Source: Cladorhizidae sp. MBARI D1340-BT2 (lineage: Eukaryota; Porifera; Demospongiae; Poecilosclerida; Cladorhizidae). Taken from it: a DNA stretch of 64,000 bases. This document shows positions 1 to 12,200 of the stretch, piece by piece. The notes under the pieces were generated by a model, which was not told where the DNA came from, made no database searches, and saw nothing but the letters and a program-made list of their open reading frames with translations. Within the stretch, counting starts at the first letter, position 1. The number at the start of each line of letters is the position of its first letter. The translations under genes and the position numbers were made by a program. The stretch is from positions 1,233,474 through 1,297,473 of the forward strand of contig JAQNBH010000005.1 of NCBI GenBank assembly GCA_028752905.1, written 5' to 3'.

Positions 1-850
1 TCTGGTACATGTCCCCACATGCAGCGCTGTAGCTCTGGCACATGTCCCCACATGCAGCACTGTAGCTCTGGCACATGTCCACACATGCAGCGCTGTAGCT
101 CTACACATGTCCCCACATGCTGGCACATGTCCCCACAGGCAGCACTGTAGCTCTGGCACATGTCCCCACATGCAGCGCTGTGTAGCTCTGGCACATTTCC
201 CCACATGCACATGCGGCACTGTAGCTCTGGCAAATGTCCCCACATGCAGTGCTGTAGCTCTGGCACATGTCCCCACATGCAGCGCTGTAGCTCTGGCACA
301 TGTCCCCACATGCACATGCAGTGCTGTAGCTCTGGCACATGTCCCCACATGCAGCGCTGTAGTTCTGGCACATGTCCCCACATGCAGCACTGTAGCTCTG
401 GCACATGTCCCCACATGCAGCGATGTAGCTCTGGCACATGTCCCCACATGCACATGCAGCGCTGTAGCTCTGGCACATGTCCCCACATGCAGTGCTGTAG
501 CTCTGGCACATGTCCCCACATGCAGCGCTGTAGCTCTGGTAAATGTCCCCACATGCAGTGCTGTAGCTCTGGCACATGTCCCCACATGCAGCGCTGTAGC
601 TCATGTCCCCACATGCAGCGCTGTAGCTCTGGCACATGTCCCCACATGCAGCGCTGTAGCTCTGGTACATGTCCCCACATGCAGCGCTGTAGCTCTGGCA
701 CATGTCCCCACATGCAGCGCTGTAGCTCTGGTACATGTCCCCACATGCACATGCAGCGCTGTAGCTCTGGCAAATGTCCCCACATGCAGTGCTGTAGCTC
801 TGGCACATGTCCACACATGCTGGCACATGTCCACACATGCAGCGCTGTAG
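1..850. repeat. 33-bp minisatellite array (window edge)
   Basis: About 26 copies of a 33-bp unit containing GCTCTGGCACATGTCCCCAC followed by an ATGCAGCGCTGTA block. Some units carry an extra 6-bp ACATGC insertion, and the last units are decayed. The array is already running at base 1, so its true length is unknown. Because 33 is a multiple of three, long open frames exist on both strands; their 11-residue periodicity shows they are repeat artefacts. Confidence 0.95.
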
Positions 851-1089
851 AAAGACAACATATGAACTTTGTCCTAGTCTTGTGAGCTGACCCCTGACCT
901 GAGCACTCCGTAGAGCAATTTGTTTTGAGGACATCCTAATCTTGGTGTGTGTGTCTGTGGTGGTACTGGGTGAGGAGGACATTACGATGGAACCTAAATT
1001 GAGGTGCATTTACGTAGAGCAACTGCTCTACACCAGCCCAGCCCTAGCCAGTGAGCTTGCCAGACTCTCTCACTCTCCCAGCCATATGT
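851..1089. other. Unique spacer between arrays
   Basis: Single-copy sequence between the 33-bp and 31-bp arrays, with a short GT-rich stretch near 941-965. I see no exon with convincing splice sites or recognisable protein similarity. Confidence 0.5.
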
Positions 1090-4000
1090 AGAGCTACCTG
1101 TGTGCCTGCATGTAGAAAAGAGAGCTACCTGTGTGCATGCATGCAGCAAAGAGAGCTACCTGTGTGCCTGCATGTAGCAAAGAGAGCTACCTGTGTGCAT
1201 GCATGTAGCAAAGAGAGCTACCTGTGTGCATGCATGCAGCAAAGAGAGCTACCTGTATGCATGCATGCAGCAAAGAGAGCTACCTGTGTGCATGCATGTA
1301 GCAAAGAGAGCTACCTGTGTGCATGCATGCAGCAAAGAGAGCTACCTGTGTGCATGCATGCAGCAAAGAGAGCTACCTGTGTGCATGCATGCAGCAAAGA
1401 GAGCTACCTGTGTGCATGCATGTAGCAAAGAGAGCTACCTGTGTGCATGCATGCAGCAAAGAGAGCTACCTGTATGCATGCATGCAGCAAAGAGAGCTAC
1501 CTGTGTGCATGCATGTAGCAAAGAGAGCTACCTGTGTGCATGCATGCAGCAAAGAGAGCTACCTGTGTGCATGCATGCAGCAAAGAGAGCTACCTGTGTG
1601 CATGCATGCAGCAAAGAGAGCTACCTGTGTGCATGCATGTAGCAAAGAGAGCTACCTGTGTGCATGCATGCAGCAAAGAGAGCTACCTGTGTGCATGCAT
1701 GCAGCAAAGAGAGCTACCTGTGTGCATGCATGCAGCAAAGAGAGCTACCTGTGTGCATGCATGCAGCAAAGAGAGCTACCTGTGTGCATGCATGCAGCAG
1801 AGAGAGCTACCTGTGTGCATGCATGTAGCAAAGAGAGCTACCTGTGTGCATGCATGTAGCAAAGAGAGCTACCTGTGTGCATGCATGGAGCAAAGAGAGC
1901 TACCTGTGTGCATGCATGTAGCAAAGAGAGCTACCTGTGTGCATGCATGTAGCAAAGAGAGCTACCTGTGTGCATGCATGCAGCAAAGAGAGCTACCTGT
2001 GTGCATGCATGTAGCAAAGAGAGCTACCTGTGTGCATGCATGTAGCAAAGAGAGCTACCTGTGTGCGTGCATGTAGCATAGAGAGCTACCTGTGTGCATG
2101 CATGCAGCAAAGAGAGCTACCTGTGTGCATGCATGTAGCATAGAGAGCTACCTGTGTGCATGCATGTAGCAAAGAGAGCTACCTGTGTGCATGCATGCAG
2201 CAAAGAGAGCTACCTGTGTGCATGCATGTAGCAAAGAGAGCTACCTGTGTGCATGCGTGCAGCAAAGAGAGCTACCTGTGTGCATGCATGCAGCAAAGAG
2301 AGCTACCTGTGTGCATGCATGTAGCAAAGAGAGCTACCTGTGTGCATGCATGTAGCAAAGAGAGCTACCTGTGTGCATGCATGTAGCAAAGAGAGATACC
2401 TGTGTGCATGCATGTAGCAAAGAGAGCTACCTGTGTGCATGCATGCAGCAAAGAGAGCTACCTGTGTACATGCATGTAGCTACCTGTGTGCATGCATGTA
2501 GCAAAGAGAGCTACCTGTGCATGCATGCAGCAAAGAGAGCTACCTGTGTACATGCATGTAGCTACCTGTGTGCATGCATGTAGCAAAGAGAGCTACCTGT
2601 GTGCATGCATGCAGCAAAGAGAGCTACCTGTGTGCATGCATGTAGCTACCTGTGTGCATGCATGTAGCAAAGAGAGCTACCTGTGTGCATGCATGCAGCA
2701 AAGAGAGCTACCTGTGTGCATGCATGTAGCAAAGAGAGCTACCTGTGTGCATGCATGCAGCAAAGAGAGCTACCTGTGTGCATGCATGTAGCTACCTGTG
2801 TGCATGCATGTAGCAAAGAGAGCTACCTGTGTGCATGCATGTAGCAAAGAGAGCTACCTGTGTGCATGCATGCAGCAAAGAGAGCTACCTGTGTGCATGC
2901 ATGCAGCAAAGAGAGCTACCTGTGTGCATGCATGTAGCAAAGAGAGCTACCTGTGTGCATGCATGTAGCAAAGAGAGCTACCTGTGTGCATGCATGTAGC
3001 AAAGAGAGCTACCTGTGTGCATGCATGCAGCAAAGAGAGCTACCTGTGTGCATGCATGCAGCAAAGAGAGCTACAGTACCTGTGTGCATGCATGTAGCAA
3101 AGAGAGCTACCTGTGTCATGCATGCAGCATAGAGAGCTACCTGTGTGCATGCATGTAGCAAAGAGAGCTCCCTGTGTGCATGCATGTAGCAAAGAGAGCT
3201 ACCTGTGTGCATGCATGTAGCAAAGAGAGCTACCTGTGTGCATGCATGTAGCAAAGAGAGCTACCTGTGTCATGCATGCAGCATAGAGAGCTACCTGTGC
3301 ATGCATGTAGCAAAGAGAGCTACCTGTGTGCATGCATGTAGCAAAGAGAGCTACCTGTGCACATGCATGCAGCAAAGAGAGCTACCTGTGTGCATGCATG
3401 TAGCAAAGAGAGCTCCCTGTGTGCATGCATGTAGCAAAGAGAGCTACCTGTGTGCATGCATGTAGCAAAGAGAGCTACCTGTGTGCATGCATGCAGCAAA
3501 GAGAGCTACCTGTGTGCATGCATGTAGCAAAGAGAGCTACCTGTGTGCATGCATGTAGCAAAGAGAGCTACCTGTGTGCATGCATGCAGCATAGAGAGCT
3601 ACCTGTGTGCATGCATGCAGCAAAGAGAGCTACCTGTGTGCATGCATGCAGCAAAGAGAGCTACCTGTGTGCATGCATGTAGCTACCTGTGTGCATGCAT
3701 GTAGCAAAGAGAGCTACCTGTGTGCATGCATGCAGCAAAGAGAGCTACCTGTGTGCATGCATGTAGCTACCTGTGTGCATGCATGTAGCAAAGAGAGCTA
3801 CCTGTGTGCATGCATGTAGCTACCTGTGTGCATGCATGTAGCAAAGAGAGCTACCTGTGTACATGCATGTAGCTACCTGTGTGCATGCATGTAGCAAAGA
3901 GAGCTACCTGTGTGCATGCATGCAGCAAAGAGAGCTACCTGTGTACATGCATGTAGCAAAGAGAGCTACCTGTGTGCATGCATGTAGCAAAGAGAGCTAC

Positions 4001-5194
4001 CTGTGTGCATGCATGTAGCAAAGAGAGCTACCTGTATGCATGCATGTAGCAAAGAGAGCTACCTGTGTGCATGCATGTAGCAAAGAGAGCTACCTGTGTG
4101 CATGCATGTAGCAAAGAGAGCTACCTGTGTGCATGCATGTAGCAAAGAGAGCTACCTGTGTGCATGCATGCAGCAAAGAGAGCTACCTGTGTGCATGCAT
4201 GCAGCATAGAGAGCTACCTGTGTGCATGCATGTAGCAAAGAGAGCTACCTGTGTGCATGCATGCAGCATAGAGAGCTACCTGTGTGCATGCATGTAGCAA
4301 AGAGAGCTACCTGTGTGCATGCATGTAGCTACCTGTGTGCATGCATGTAGCAAAGAGAGCTACCTGTGTGCATGCATGTAGCAAAGAGAGCTACCTGTGT
4401 GCATGCATGCAGCAAAGAGAGCTACCTGTGTGCATGCATGCAGCAAAGAGAGCTACCTGTGTGCATGCATGTAGCAAAGAGAGCTACCTGTGTGCATGCA
4501 TGTAGCAAAGAGAGCTACCTGTGTGCATGCATGTAGCAAAGAGAGCTACCTGTGTGCATGCATGTAGCAAAGAGAGCTACCTGTGTGCATGCATGCAGCA
4601 AAGAGAGCTACCTGTGTGCATGCATGTAGCAAAGAGAGCTACCTGTGCATGCATGCAGCAAAGAGAGCTACCTGTGTGCATGCATGTAGCAAAGAGAGCT
4701 ACCTGTGTGCATGCATGTAGCAAAGAGAGCTACCTGTGCATGCATGTAGCAAAGAGAGCTACCTGTGTGCATGCATGCAGCAAAGAGAGCTACCTGTGTG
4801 CATGCATGCAGCAAAGAGAGCTACCTGTGTGCATGCATGTAGCTACCTGTGTGCATGCATGTAGCAAAGAGAGCTACCTGTGTGCATGCATGCAGCAAAG
4901 AGAGCTACCTGTGTGCATGCATGCAGCAAAGAGAGCTACCTGTGTGCATGCATGCAGCAAAGAGAGCTACCTGTGTGCATGCATGTAGCAAAGAGAGCTA
5001 CCTGTGTGCATGCATGTAGCAAAGAGAGCTACCTGTGTGCGTGCATGCAGCATAGAGAGCTACCTGTGTGCATGCATGTAGCAAAGAGAGCTACCTGTGT
5101 GCATGCATGTAGCAAAGAGAGCTACCTGTGTGCATGCATGCAGCAAAGAGAGCTACCTGTGTGCATGCATGCAGCAAAGAGAGCTACCTGTGTG
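1090..5194. repeat. 31-bp minisatellite array, about 130 copies
   Basis: Unit of 31 bp with the words GCAAAGAGAGCTACCTG and TGTGCATGCATGYA. Copies differ mainly at C/T in TGCAGC versus TGTAGC, at CAAAG versus CATAG, and by a 9-bp deletion that gives 22-bp units (for example near 2470, 2560, 3670 and 3770). Open frames through it show a 31-residue period (three units = 93 bp) and stop at the C/T variants, so they are not genes. Each unit contains a long alternating pyrimidine-purine stretch. Confidence 0.97.
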
Positions 5195-5538
5195 CAGTTG
5201 ATGTTGGTCCAGTGTGTGTCCCCATAGAGCTATTGGCTATTGTCAACCTGCCTCTTCCCAGTTGATGTTGGTCCAGTGTGTGTCCCCATAGAGCTATTGG
5301 CTATTGTCAACCTGCCTCTACCCAGTTGATGTTGGTCCAGTGTGTGTCCCCATAGAGCTATTGGCTATTGTCAACCTGCCTCTACCCAGTTGATGTTGGT
5401 CCAGTGTGTGTCCCCATAGAGCTATTGGCTATTGTCAACCTGCCTCTTCCCAGTTGATGTTGGTCCAGTGTGTGTCCCCATAGAGCTATTGGCTATTGTC
5501 AACCTGCCTCTACCCAGTTGATGTTGGTCCAGTGTGTG
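5195..5538. repeat. 64-bp tandem repeat, five copies plus a partial
   Basis: Units begin at 5195, 5259, 5323, 5387 and 5451, with a sixth partial unit at 5515, an exact 64-bp period. Copies differ essentially at one base (CTTCCC versus CTACCC). The end of each unit, CCTGCCTCTACCCAG, is a polypyrimidine tract plus CAG and resembles a 3' splice site. The last unit runs directly into unique sequence at about 5539. Confidence 0.95.
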
Positions 5539-5539
5539 A

Positions 5540-5927
5540 TGACCGCATCCTGTGTACTGGCCAAAGAGGAGAAATGTGTGTGTATGTGGGTGTAAATAAT
5601 AATTATTACCTTGAATATTACCAATCTTTAATAGTCCTAATGTATAATGCTTGAAAAGAAGGGAGAGAGCCTCACTTTCATACCTTAGCTCTATCTAGCA
5701 AGAAAGCTACACATTGTAAATGACAATTTGGCTGGGCTTAGCATGACCGCTTGATAGCTCTATGGGGACACACACTGCACCTCCACCACACTGGGTAGTT
5801 GAAGAAAGTTGACAAGGGACACCAACTGGATCAACGTAGGATAACATTGGCTCTATGGGGATACCCATTGGGGACTGATAATGACAGTGGTCAGTGAGCG
5901 TGAGCAACCTCCTCTGAGACATTGCCT
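5540..5927. other. Unique sequence upstream of transporter exon
   Basis: About 390 bp with no clear gene. AT-rich near 5595-5650. The first about 40 bases stay open in the frame that follows the last CAG of the preceding array (see findings). An open frame on the opposite strand at 5707-5922 has no recognisable similarity. Confidence 0.4.
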
Positions 5928-6030
5928 GTTGCTATGCACATATTGTTGCTATGCACGTATTGTTGCTATGCACGTATTGTTGCTATGCACGTATTGTTGC
6001 TATGCACGTATTGTTGCTATGCACGTATTG
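5928..6030. repeat. 17-bp tandem repeat, six copies
   Basis: Six copies of the 17-bp unit GTTGCTATGCACGTATT, the first with one substitution. The array ends about 20 bp before the 3' splice site of the first recognisable transporter exon. Confidence 0.93.
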
Positions 6031-6051
6031 TTACCTGTGTTGTAAATACAG

Positions 6052-6210
6052 ATGTGGCTGACCTTTGCACCTATTCCCAACTATACTGCTGTGTTCTACG
6101 GTATCAGTTTAGAACAAGTTGATTGGTTTTCCATCTCGTTCTTCGTGGTCTCCTTGCTGATCGGCTTCCTGGCCATTGCAATTCTCGATATATTTGGATT
6201 GCGCGTGTCT
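6052..6210 (+). CDS. SLC49A3: SLC49A3-like exon a (TM1 end to TM2)
   Basis: An exon of 53 codons after the acceptor AAATACAG, ending at the donor GTAAGT (6211), phase 0 on both sides. It encodes MWLTFAPIPNYTAVFYG, then EQVDWFS and a hydrophobic TM2 ending LDIFGLRVS. In SLC49 proteins the WLxFAP segment is the second half of TM1, so the exon start is a splice junction rather than the true start codon, although an ATG happens to sit there. Confidence 0.85.
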
Positions 6211-9200
6211 GTAAGTGCACACATCATAGAAATGTCACATGACATGCACATGTCCCAGATGTGTCACATGCCATGATGTATTATTGTCATCCACTGTAGC
6301 TGTATCTGGGTGCAGGGTTCAACCTGCTGGGCTCACTGCTGCGCTGGGTGAGTAGCACGGAAGCTGTCCTCTGCTCTGGGCACTACAGACTCTCCGGCTT
6401 TCTGGTGGCCATGGCTGGTCAAATCCTCACAGCTTGTGCCCAGCCCTTCCTTCTCTATGCTCCCACTAAACTAGCAAGCACCTGGTTCGGCCCTAAAGAA
6501 CGGTCTCTCTGTACCATGCTGGCCACCCTGGGAAACCCTGTTGGCATAGCAATAGCTCAACTCGTCTCGCCCCATGTGGTGTCCAGTCTAGGCCGATTCT
6601 CAACACTGGTAAGCTAACCTACCCCCCCCCCCCCCCCCCCCCCCCCACCTACCCCAATTCAGTCAGACCTTCTCAACCTAACTTGCCACACCCCTCCCTG
6701 CACCCTAATGCGGGTCAAGATCAGACCTGTCAACACTGCACATGCTAAATGAGTCTATCCACGTAGCAGTTTATCGTGGTCAGAACAGCCTTTCCACAAT
6801 GACAAACTTAACTGGAACTGTGCCGCTAGAAGTGTTTGTGCACACCTACTGAATGCTCATAGAGTCACATGATGAGTCTGCAGTTTTGAAAGTGGATGGC
6901 TCGTGAGACTAGCAAGTGGCTAGCAGTGGAGTAGCCCAAGAGTAGAGGAATAGAAACATCCTGGGAACAAGCACTCTGACAATGACTGTAGTTGTACATG
7001 AAGGGAACTCAGCTGTCTGGAGATGGGAACAAGAACTCTGACAATGACTATGTAGTTGCACATGAAGGGAACTCAGCTGTCTGGAGATGTGAACAAGCAC
7101 TCTGACAATGACTATGTAGTTGTACATGAAGGGAACTCAGCTGTCTGGAGATGGGAACAAGAACTCTGACAATGACTATGTAGTTGTACATGAAGGGAAC
7201 TCAGCTGTCTGGAGATGGGAACAAGAACTCTGACAATGACTATGTAGTTGCACATGAAGGGAACTCAGCTGTCTGGAGATGTGAACAAGCACTCTGACAA
7301 TGACTATGTAGTTGTACATGAAGGGAACTCAGCTGTCTGGAGATGGGAACAAGAACTCTGACAATGACTATGTAGTTGTACATGAAGGGAACTCAGCTGT
7401 CTGGAGATGTGAACAAGAACTGTGACATTGACTATGTAGTTGTACATGAAGGGAACTCAGCTGTCTGGAGATGTGAACAAGAACTGTGACATTGACTATG
7501 TAGTTGTACATGAAGGGAACTCAGCTGTCTGGAGATGTGAACAAGAACTGTGACTATGTAGTTGTACATGAAGGGAACTCAGCTGTCTGGAGATGTGAAC
7601 AAGAACTGTGACATTGACTATGTAGTTGTACATGAAGGGAACTCAGCTGTCTAGAGATGTGAACAAGCACTCTGACATTGACTATGTAGTTGTACATGAA
7701 GGGAACTCAGCTGTCTGGAGATGTGAACAAGAACTGTGACAATGACTGTGTAGTTGCACATGAAGGGAACTCAGCTGTCTGGAGATGTGAACAAGAACTG
7801 TGACAATGACTATGTAGTTGTACATGAAGGGAACTCAGCTGTCTGGAGATGTGAACAAGAACTCTGACAATGACTATGTAGTTGTACATGAAGGGAACTC
7901 AGCTGTCTGGAGATGTGAACAAGAACTCTGACAATGACTATGTAGTTGCACATGAAGGGAACTCAGCTGTCTGGAGATGTGAACAAGAACTCTGACAATG
8001 ACTATGTAGTTGCACATGAAGGGAACTCAGCTGTCTGGAGATGTGAACAAGAACTGTGACAATGACTATGTAGTTGCACATGAAGGGAACTCAGCTGTCT
8101 GGAGATGTGAACAAGAACTCTGACAATGACTATGTAGTTGTACATGAAGGGAACTCAGCTGTCTGGAGATGTGAACAAGAACTCTGACAATGACTATGTA
8201 GTTGCACATGAAGGGAACTCAGCTGTCTGGAGATGGGAACAAGAACTCTGACAATGACTATGCAGTTGCACATGAAGGGAACTCAGCTGTCTGGAGATGT
8301 GAACAAGCACTCTGACAATGACTATGTAGTTGCACATGAAGGGAACTCAGCTGTCTGGAGATGTGAACAAGAACTGTGACAATGACTATGTAGTTGTACA
8401 TGAAGGGAACTCAGCTGTCTGGAGATGTGAACAAGAACTCTGACAATGACTGACAAAACAGCCGTCTGTGTTAGTATTTGAGTTGGCATTAATGGTGGTG
8501 CCACTACCATTTGTGGGAACAGTCTTCCTTGTCACGTAGTGTCATGGGAAACCTCTTGTGCTCTTCCAGCACCAAGTGCTCGCCTCCTCCTTTCAGCAAC
8601 CCAGTCCTGTGGTGCAGGTCATAAGCACACCATAGTCCTGTGGAGGTCATAAACACACATCATAGCCTGTGGTGCAGGTCATAAGTACACCATAGTCCTG
8701 TGGTGCAGGTCAGAAGCACACACCATAGTCCTGTGGTACAGGTCATAAGCACACACCATAGTCCTGGGGTGCAGGTCATAAACACACACCATAGTCCTGT
8801 GGTGCAGGTCATAAGCACACCATAGTCCTGTGGTGCAGGTCATAAGCACACCATAGCCCTGTGGTGCAGGTCATAAGCACACCATAGTCCTGTGGTGCAG
8901 GTCATAAGCACACCATAGTCCTGTGGTGCAGGTCATAAGCACACCATAGTCCTGTGATGCAGGTCATAAGCACACCATAGTCCTGTGGTGCAGGTCATAA
9001 GCACAGACCATGCCTTGTTGTCATGTTGGAAGTGACCGACACTTGTTGTCACAGAACACTAGAAGTTTGGGTAAGTGTGGATCTACTTGGATGACAGTTG
9101 GCCTTGGGGCTCCAGGAGCTCGTTGGGAAGTAGCTTATTCCTGTGCACACAGTGAGTGTGGAGAGGGCTCTAAACACACACACTACAATCTTGACCTTTG

Positions 9201-12200
9201 CGGTTGAGTCACATTACTCGTGTTGGTTGGTTAAGGGAAGTCCCCTGTTCAATTTATGATGTCTATTTCATTGGAGTAGGTTGCTATTAAATGCTATCCA
9301 TGGTGGTACAACCATATAATACTCGTATGTGTGTGTGTGTATGTGTGTGTGTGTGCATAGCACATGATCTATACTGTGCTAGCTGCCTGTAGTGTAGTGT
9401 TGACGGGCTTTGCCTTCTGGAGGAAGAAGCCTGCCATGGCTCCAGCCCCGAGTGCTCATAAAAGTGATATTCCTTTCCTGGCTGGTTTAAAGCGGACATT
9501 AACCACACCCTCCTTCCTGTGCCTGTTGATAGTGTGGGGGTGTCCCTCTGCCATCTTCAATGCTTTCCTCACCCTGCTGGCTGCCATCCTCTGTCCCTAT
9601 GGATACACCAATGTGAGTTCATGGTACATGTAGTTGTAAATATTCTCTAACTGTTCGGCGCATTCTAATTATGCAGCACAGTTCATCATTTTCCTGGCTA
9701 ATGTGTTATGTTCATAACTGGCTGGCCCAGAGACCAGACCGCAAGTTTGACCTGCTGATACTGCTGCTGTGCCTTCTTTTTCCTCCATTGCCAGAAGCTC
9801 TCAATGTCATGGTAGCCACTGTTTGCAGAGGAGCCTCACTAACTTTTCCTGGCCTTCCACATCCTCCTTTCACCTCCTTTCTTTCAGATTGGCTACCTTA
9901 GTAACACCTGCGGACACTCGTGGTAGCCAAGAACCTTCTATAGCTGGTGTGGTCCATAGAAGCTCTAGAGCTGCCACAGGTAAACTTTTTTTAAAGGAGC
10001 CAGCAAACCTCCCCCCCCCCTCACCCTGAAAATAACAATTAAAATAAAAAAGTACATATTTCACTAAAAACTTTGGCAGCTTCTTAGCAATAGCTGCACT
10101 ATTAAATGATGGCTTTGACTATTATTAGCTCCACTACTAAATGATGGCTTTGATTATTATTAGCTGCACTACTAAATGATGGCTTTGATTATTATTAGCT
10201 GCACTACTAAATGATGGTTTTAACTATTATTAGCTGCAATACTAAATGATGGTTGTAACTATTATTAGCTGCACTACTAAATGATGGCTTTGACTATTAT
10301 TAGCTGCACTACTAAATGATGGCTTTGACTATTATTAGCTGCACTACTAAATGATGGTTTTAACTATTATTAGCTGCACTACTAAATGATGGTTTTACTA
10401 TTATTAGCTACACTACTAAATGATGTTTGACTATTATTAGCTGCACTACTAAATGATGGCTTTGACTATTATTAGCTGCACTACTAAATGATGGCTTTGA
10501 CTATTATTAGCTGCACTACTAAATGATGGCTTTGACTATTATTAGCTGCACTACTAAATGATGGCTTTGACTATTATTAGCTGCACTACTAAATGATGGT
10601 TTTGACTATTATTAGCTGCACTACTAAATGATGGCTTTGACTATTATTAGCTGCACTACTAAATGATGGCTTTGACTATTATTAGCTGCACTACTAAATG
10701 ATGGCTTTGACTATTATTAGCTGCACTACTAAATGATGGCTTTGACTATTATTAGCTGCACTACTAAATGATGATTTTGACTATTATTAGCTGCACTACT
10801 AAATGATGGCTTTGACTATTATTAGCTGCACTACTAAATGATGGCTTTGACTATTATTAGCTGCACTACTTAATGATGGTTTTGACTATTATTAGCTGCA
10901 CTACTTAATGATGGCTTTGACTATTATTAGCTACACTACTAAATGATGGCTTTGACTATTATTAGCTGCATTACTAAATGATGGCTTTGACTATTATTAG
11001 CTGCATTACTAAATGATGGCTTTGACTATTATTAGCTGCATTACTAAATGATGGCTTTGACTATTATTAGCTGCACTACTAAATGATGGCTTTGACTATT
11101 ATTAGCTGCATTACTAAATGATGGCTTTGACTATTATTAGCTGCATTACTAAATGATGGCTTTGACTATTATTAGCTGCATTACTAAATGATGGCTTTGA
11201 CTATTATTAGCTGCACTACTAAATGATGGCTTTGACTATTATTAGCTGCACTACTAAATGATGGTTTTGACTATTATTAGCTGCACTACTAAATGATGGC
11301 TTTGACTATTATTAGCTGCACTACTAAATGATGGCTTTGACTATTATTAGCTGCACTACTTAATGATGGTTTTGACTATTATTAGCTGCACTACTTAATG
11401 ATGGCTTTGACTTTTATTAGCTACACTACTAAATGATGGCTTTGACTATTATTAGCTGCATTACTAAATGATGGCTTTGACTATTATTAGCTGCATTACT
11501 AAATGATGGCTTTGACTATTATTAGCTGCATTACTAAATGATGGCTTTGACTATTATTAGCTGCACTACTAAATGATGGCTTTGACTATTATTAGCTGCA
11601 CTACTAAATGATGGCTTTGACTATTATTAGCTGCACTACTAAATGATGGCTTTGACTATTATTAGCTGCACTACTAAATGATGGTTTTGACTATTATTAG
11701 CTGCACTACTAAATGATGGCTTTGACTATTATTAGCTGCACTACTAAATGATGGCTTTGACTATTATTAGCTGCACTACTTAATGATGGTTTTGACTATT
11801 ATTAGCTGCACTACTTAATGATGGCTTTGACTATTATTAGCTACACTACTAAATGATGGCTTTGACTATTATTAGCTGCATTACTAAATGATGGCTTTGA
11901 CTATTATTAGCTGCATTACTAAATGATGGCTTTGACTATTATTAGCTGCATTACTAAATGATGGCTTTGACTATTATTAGCTGCACTACTAAATGATGGC
12001 TTTGACTATTATTAGCTGCATTACTAAATGATGGCTTTGACTATTATTAGCTGCATTACTAAATGATGGCTTTGACTATTATTAGCTGCATTACTAAATG
12101 ATGGCTTTGACTATTATTAGCTGCACTACTAAATGGTGGCTTTGACTATTATTAGCTGCACTACTAAATGATGGTTTTGACTATTATTAGCTGCACTACT

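Noticed and set aside
101..1009. Long minus-strand open frame with an MCQSYSAACGD period
   Set aside because: It is the 33-bp array read in a frame without stops; 33 is a multiple of three, and the opposite strand is open too.
1051..5227. Many open frames with an ACSKESYLCACMQQRELPVC period
   Set aside because: The 31-bp array cycles through all three frames every 93 bp; ends are set by single C/T unit variants.
9671..9901. Hydrophobic frame (FDLLILLLCLL) after transporter exon c
   Set aside because: Exons c and d join directly with correct phase and family continuity, leaving no place for it; no matching splice pair.
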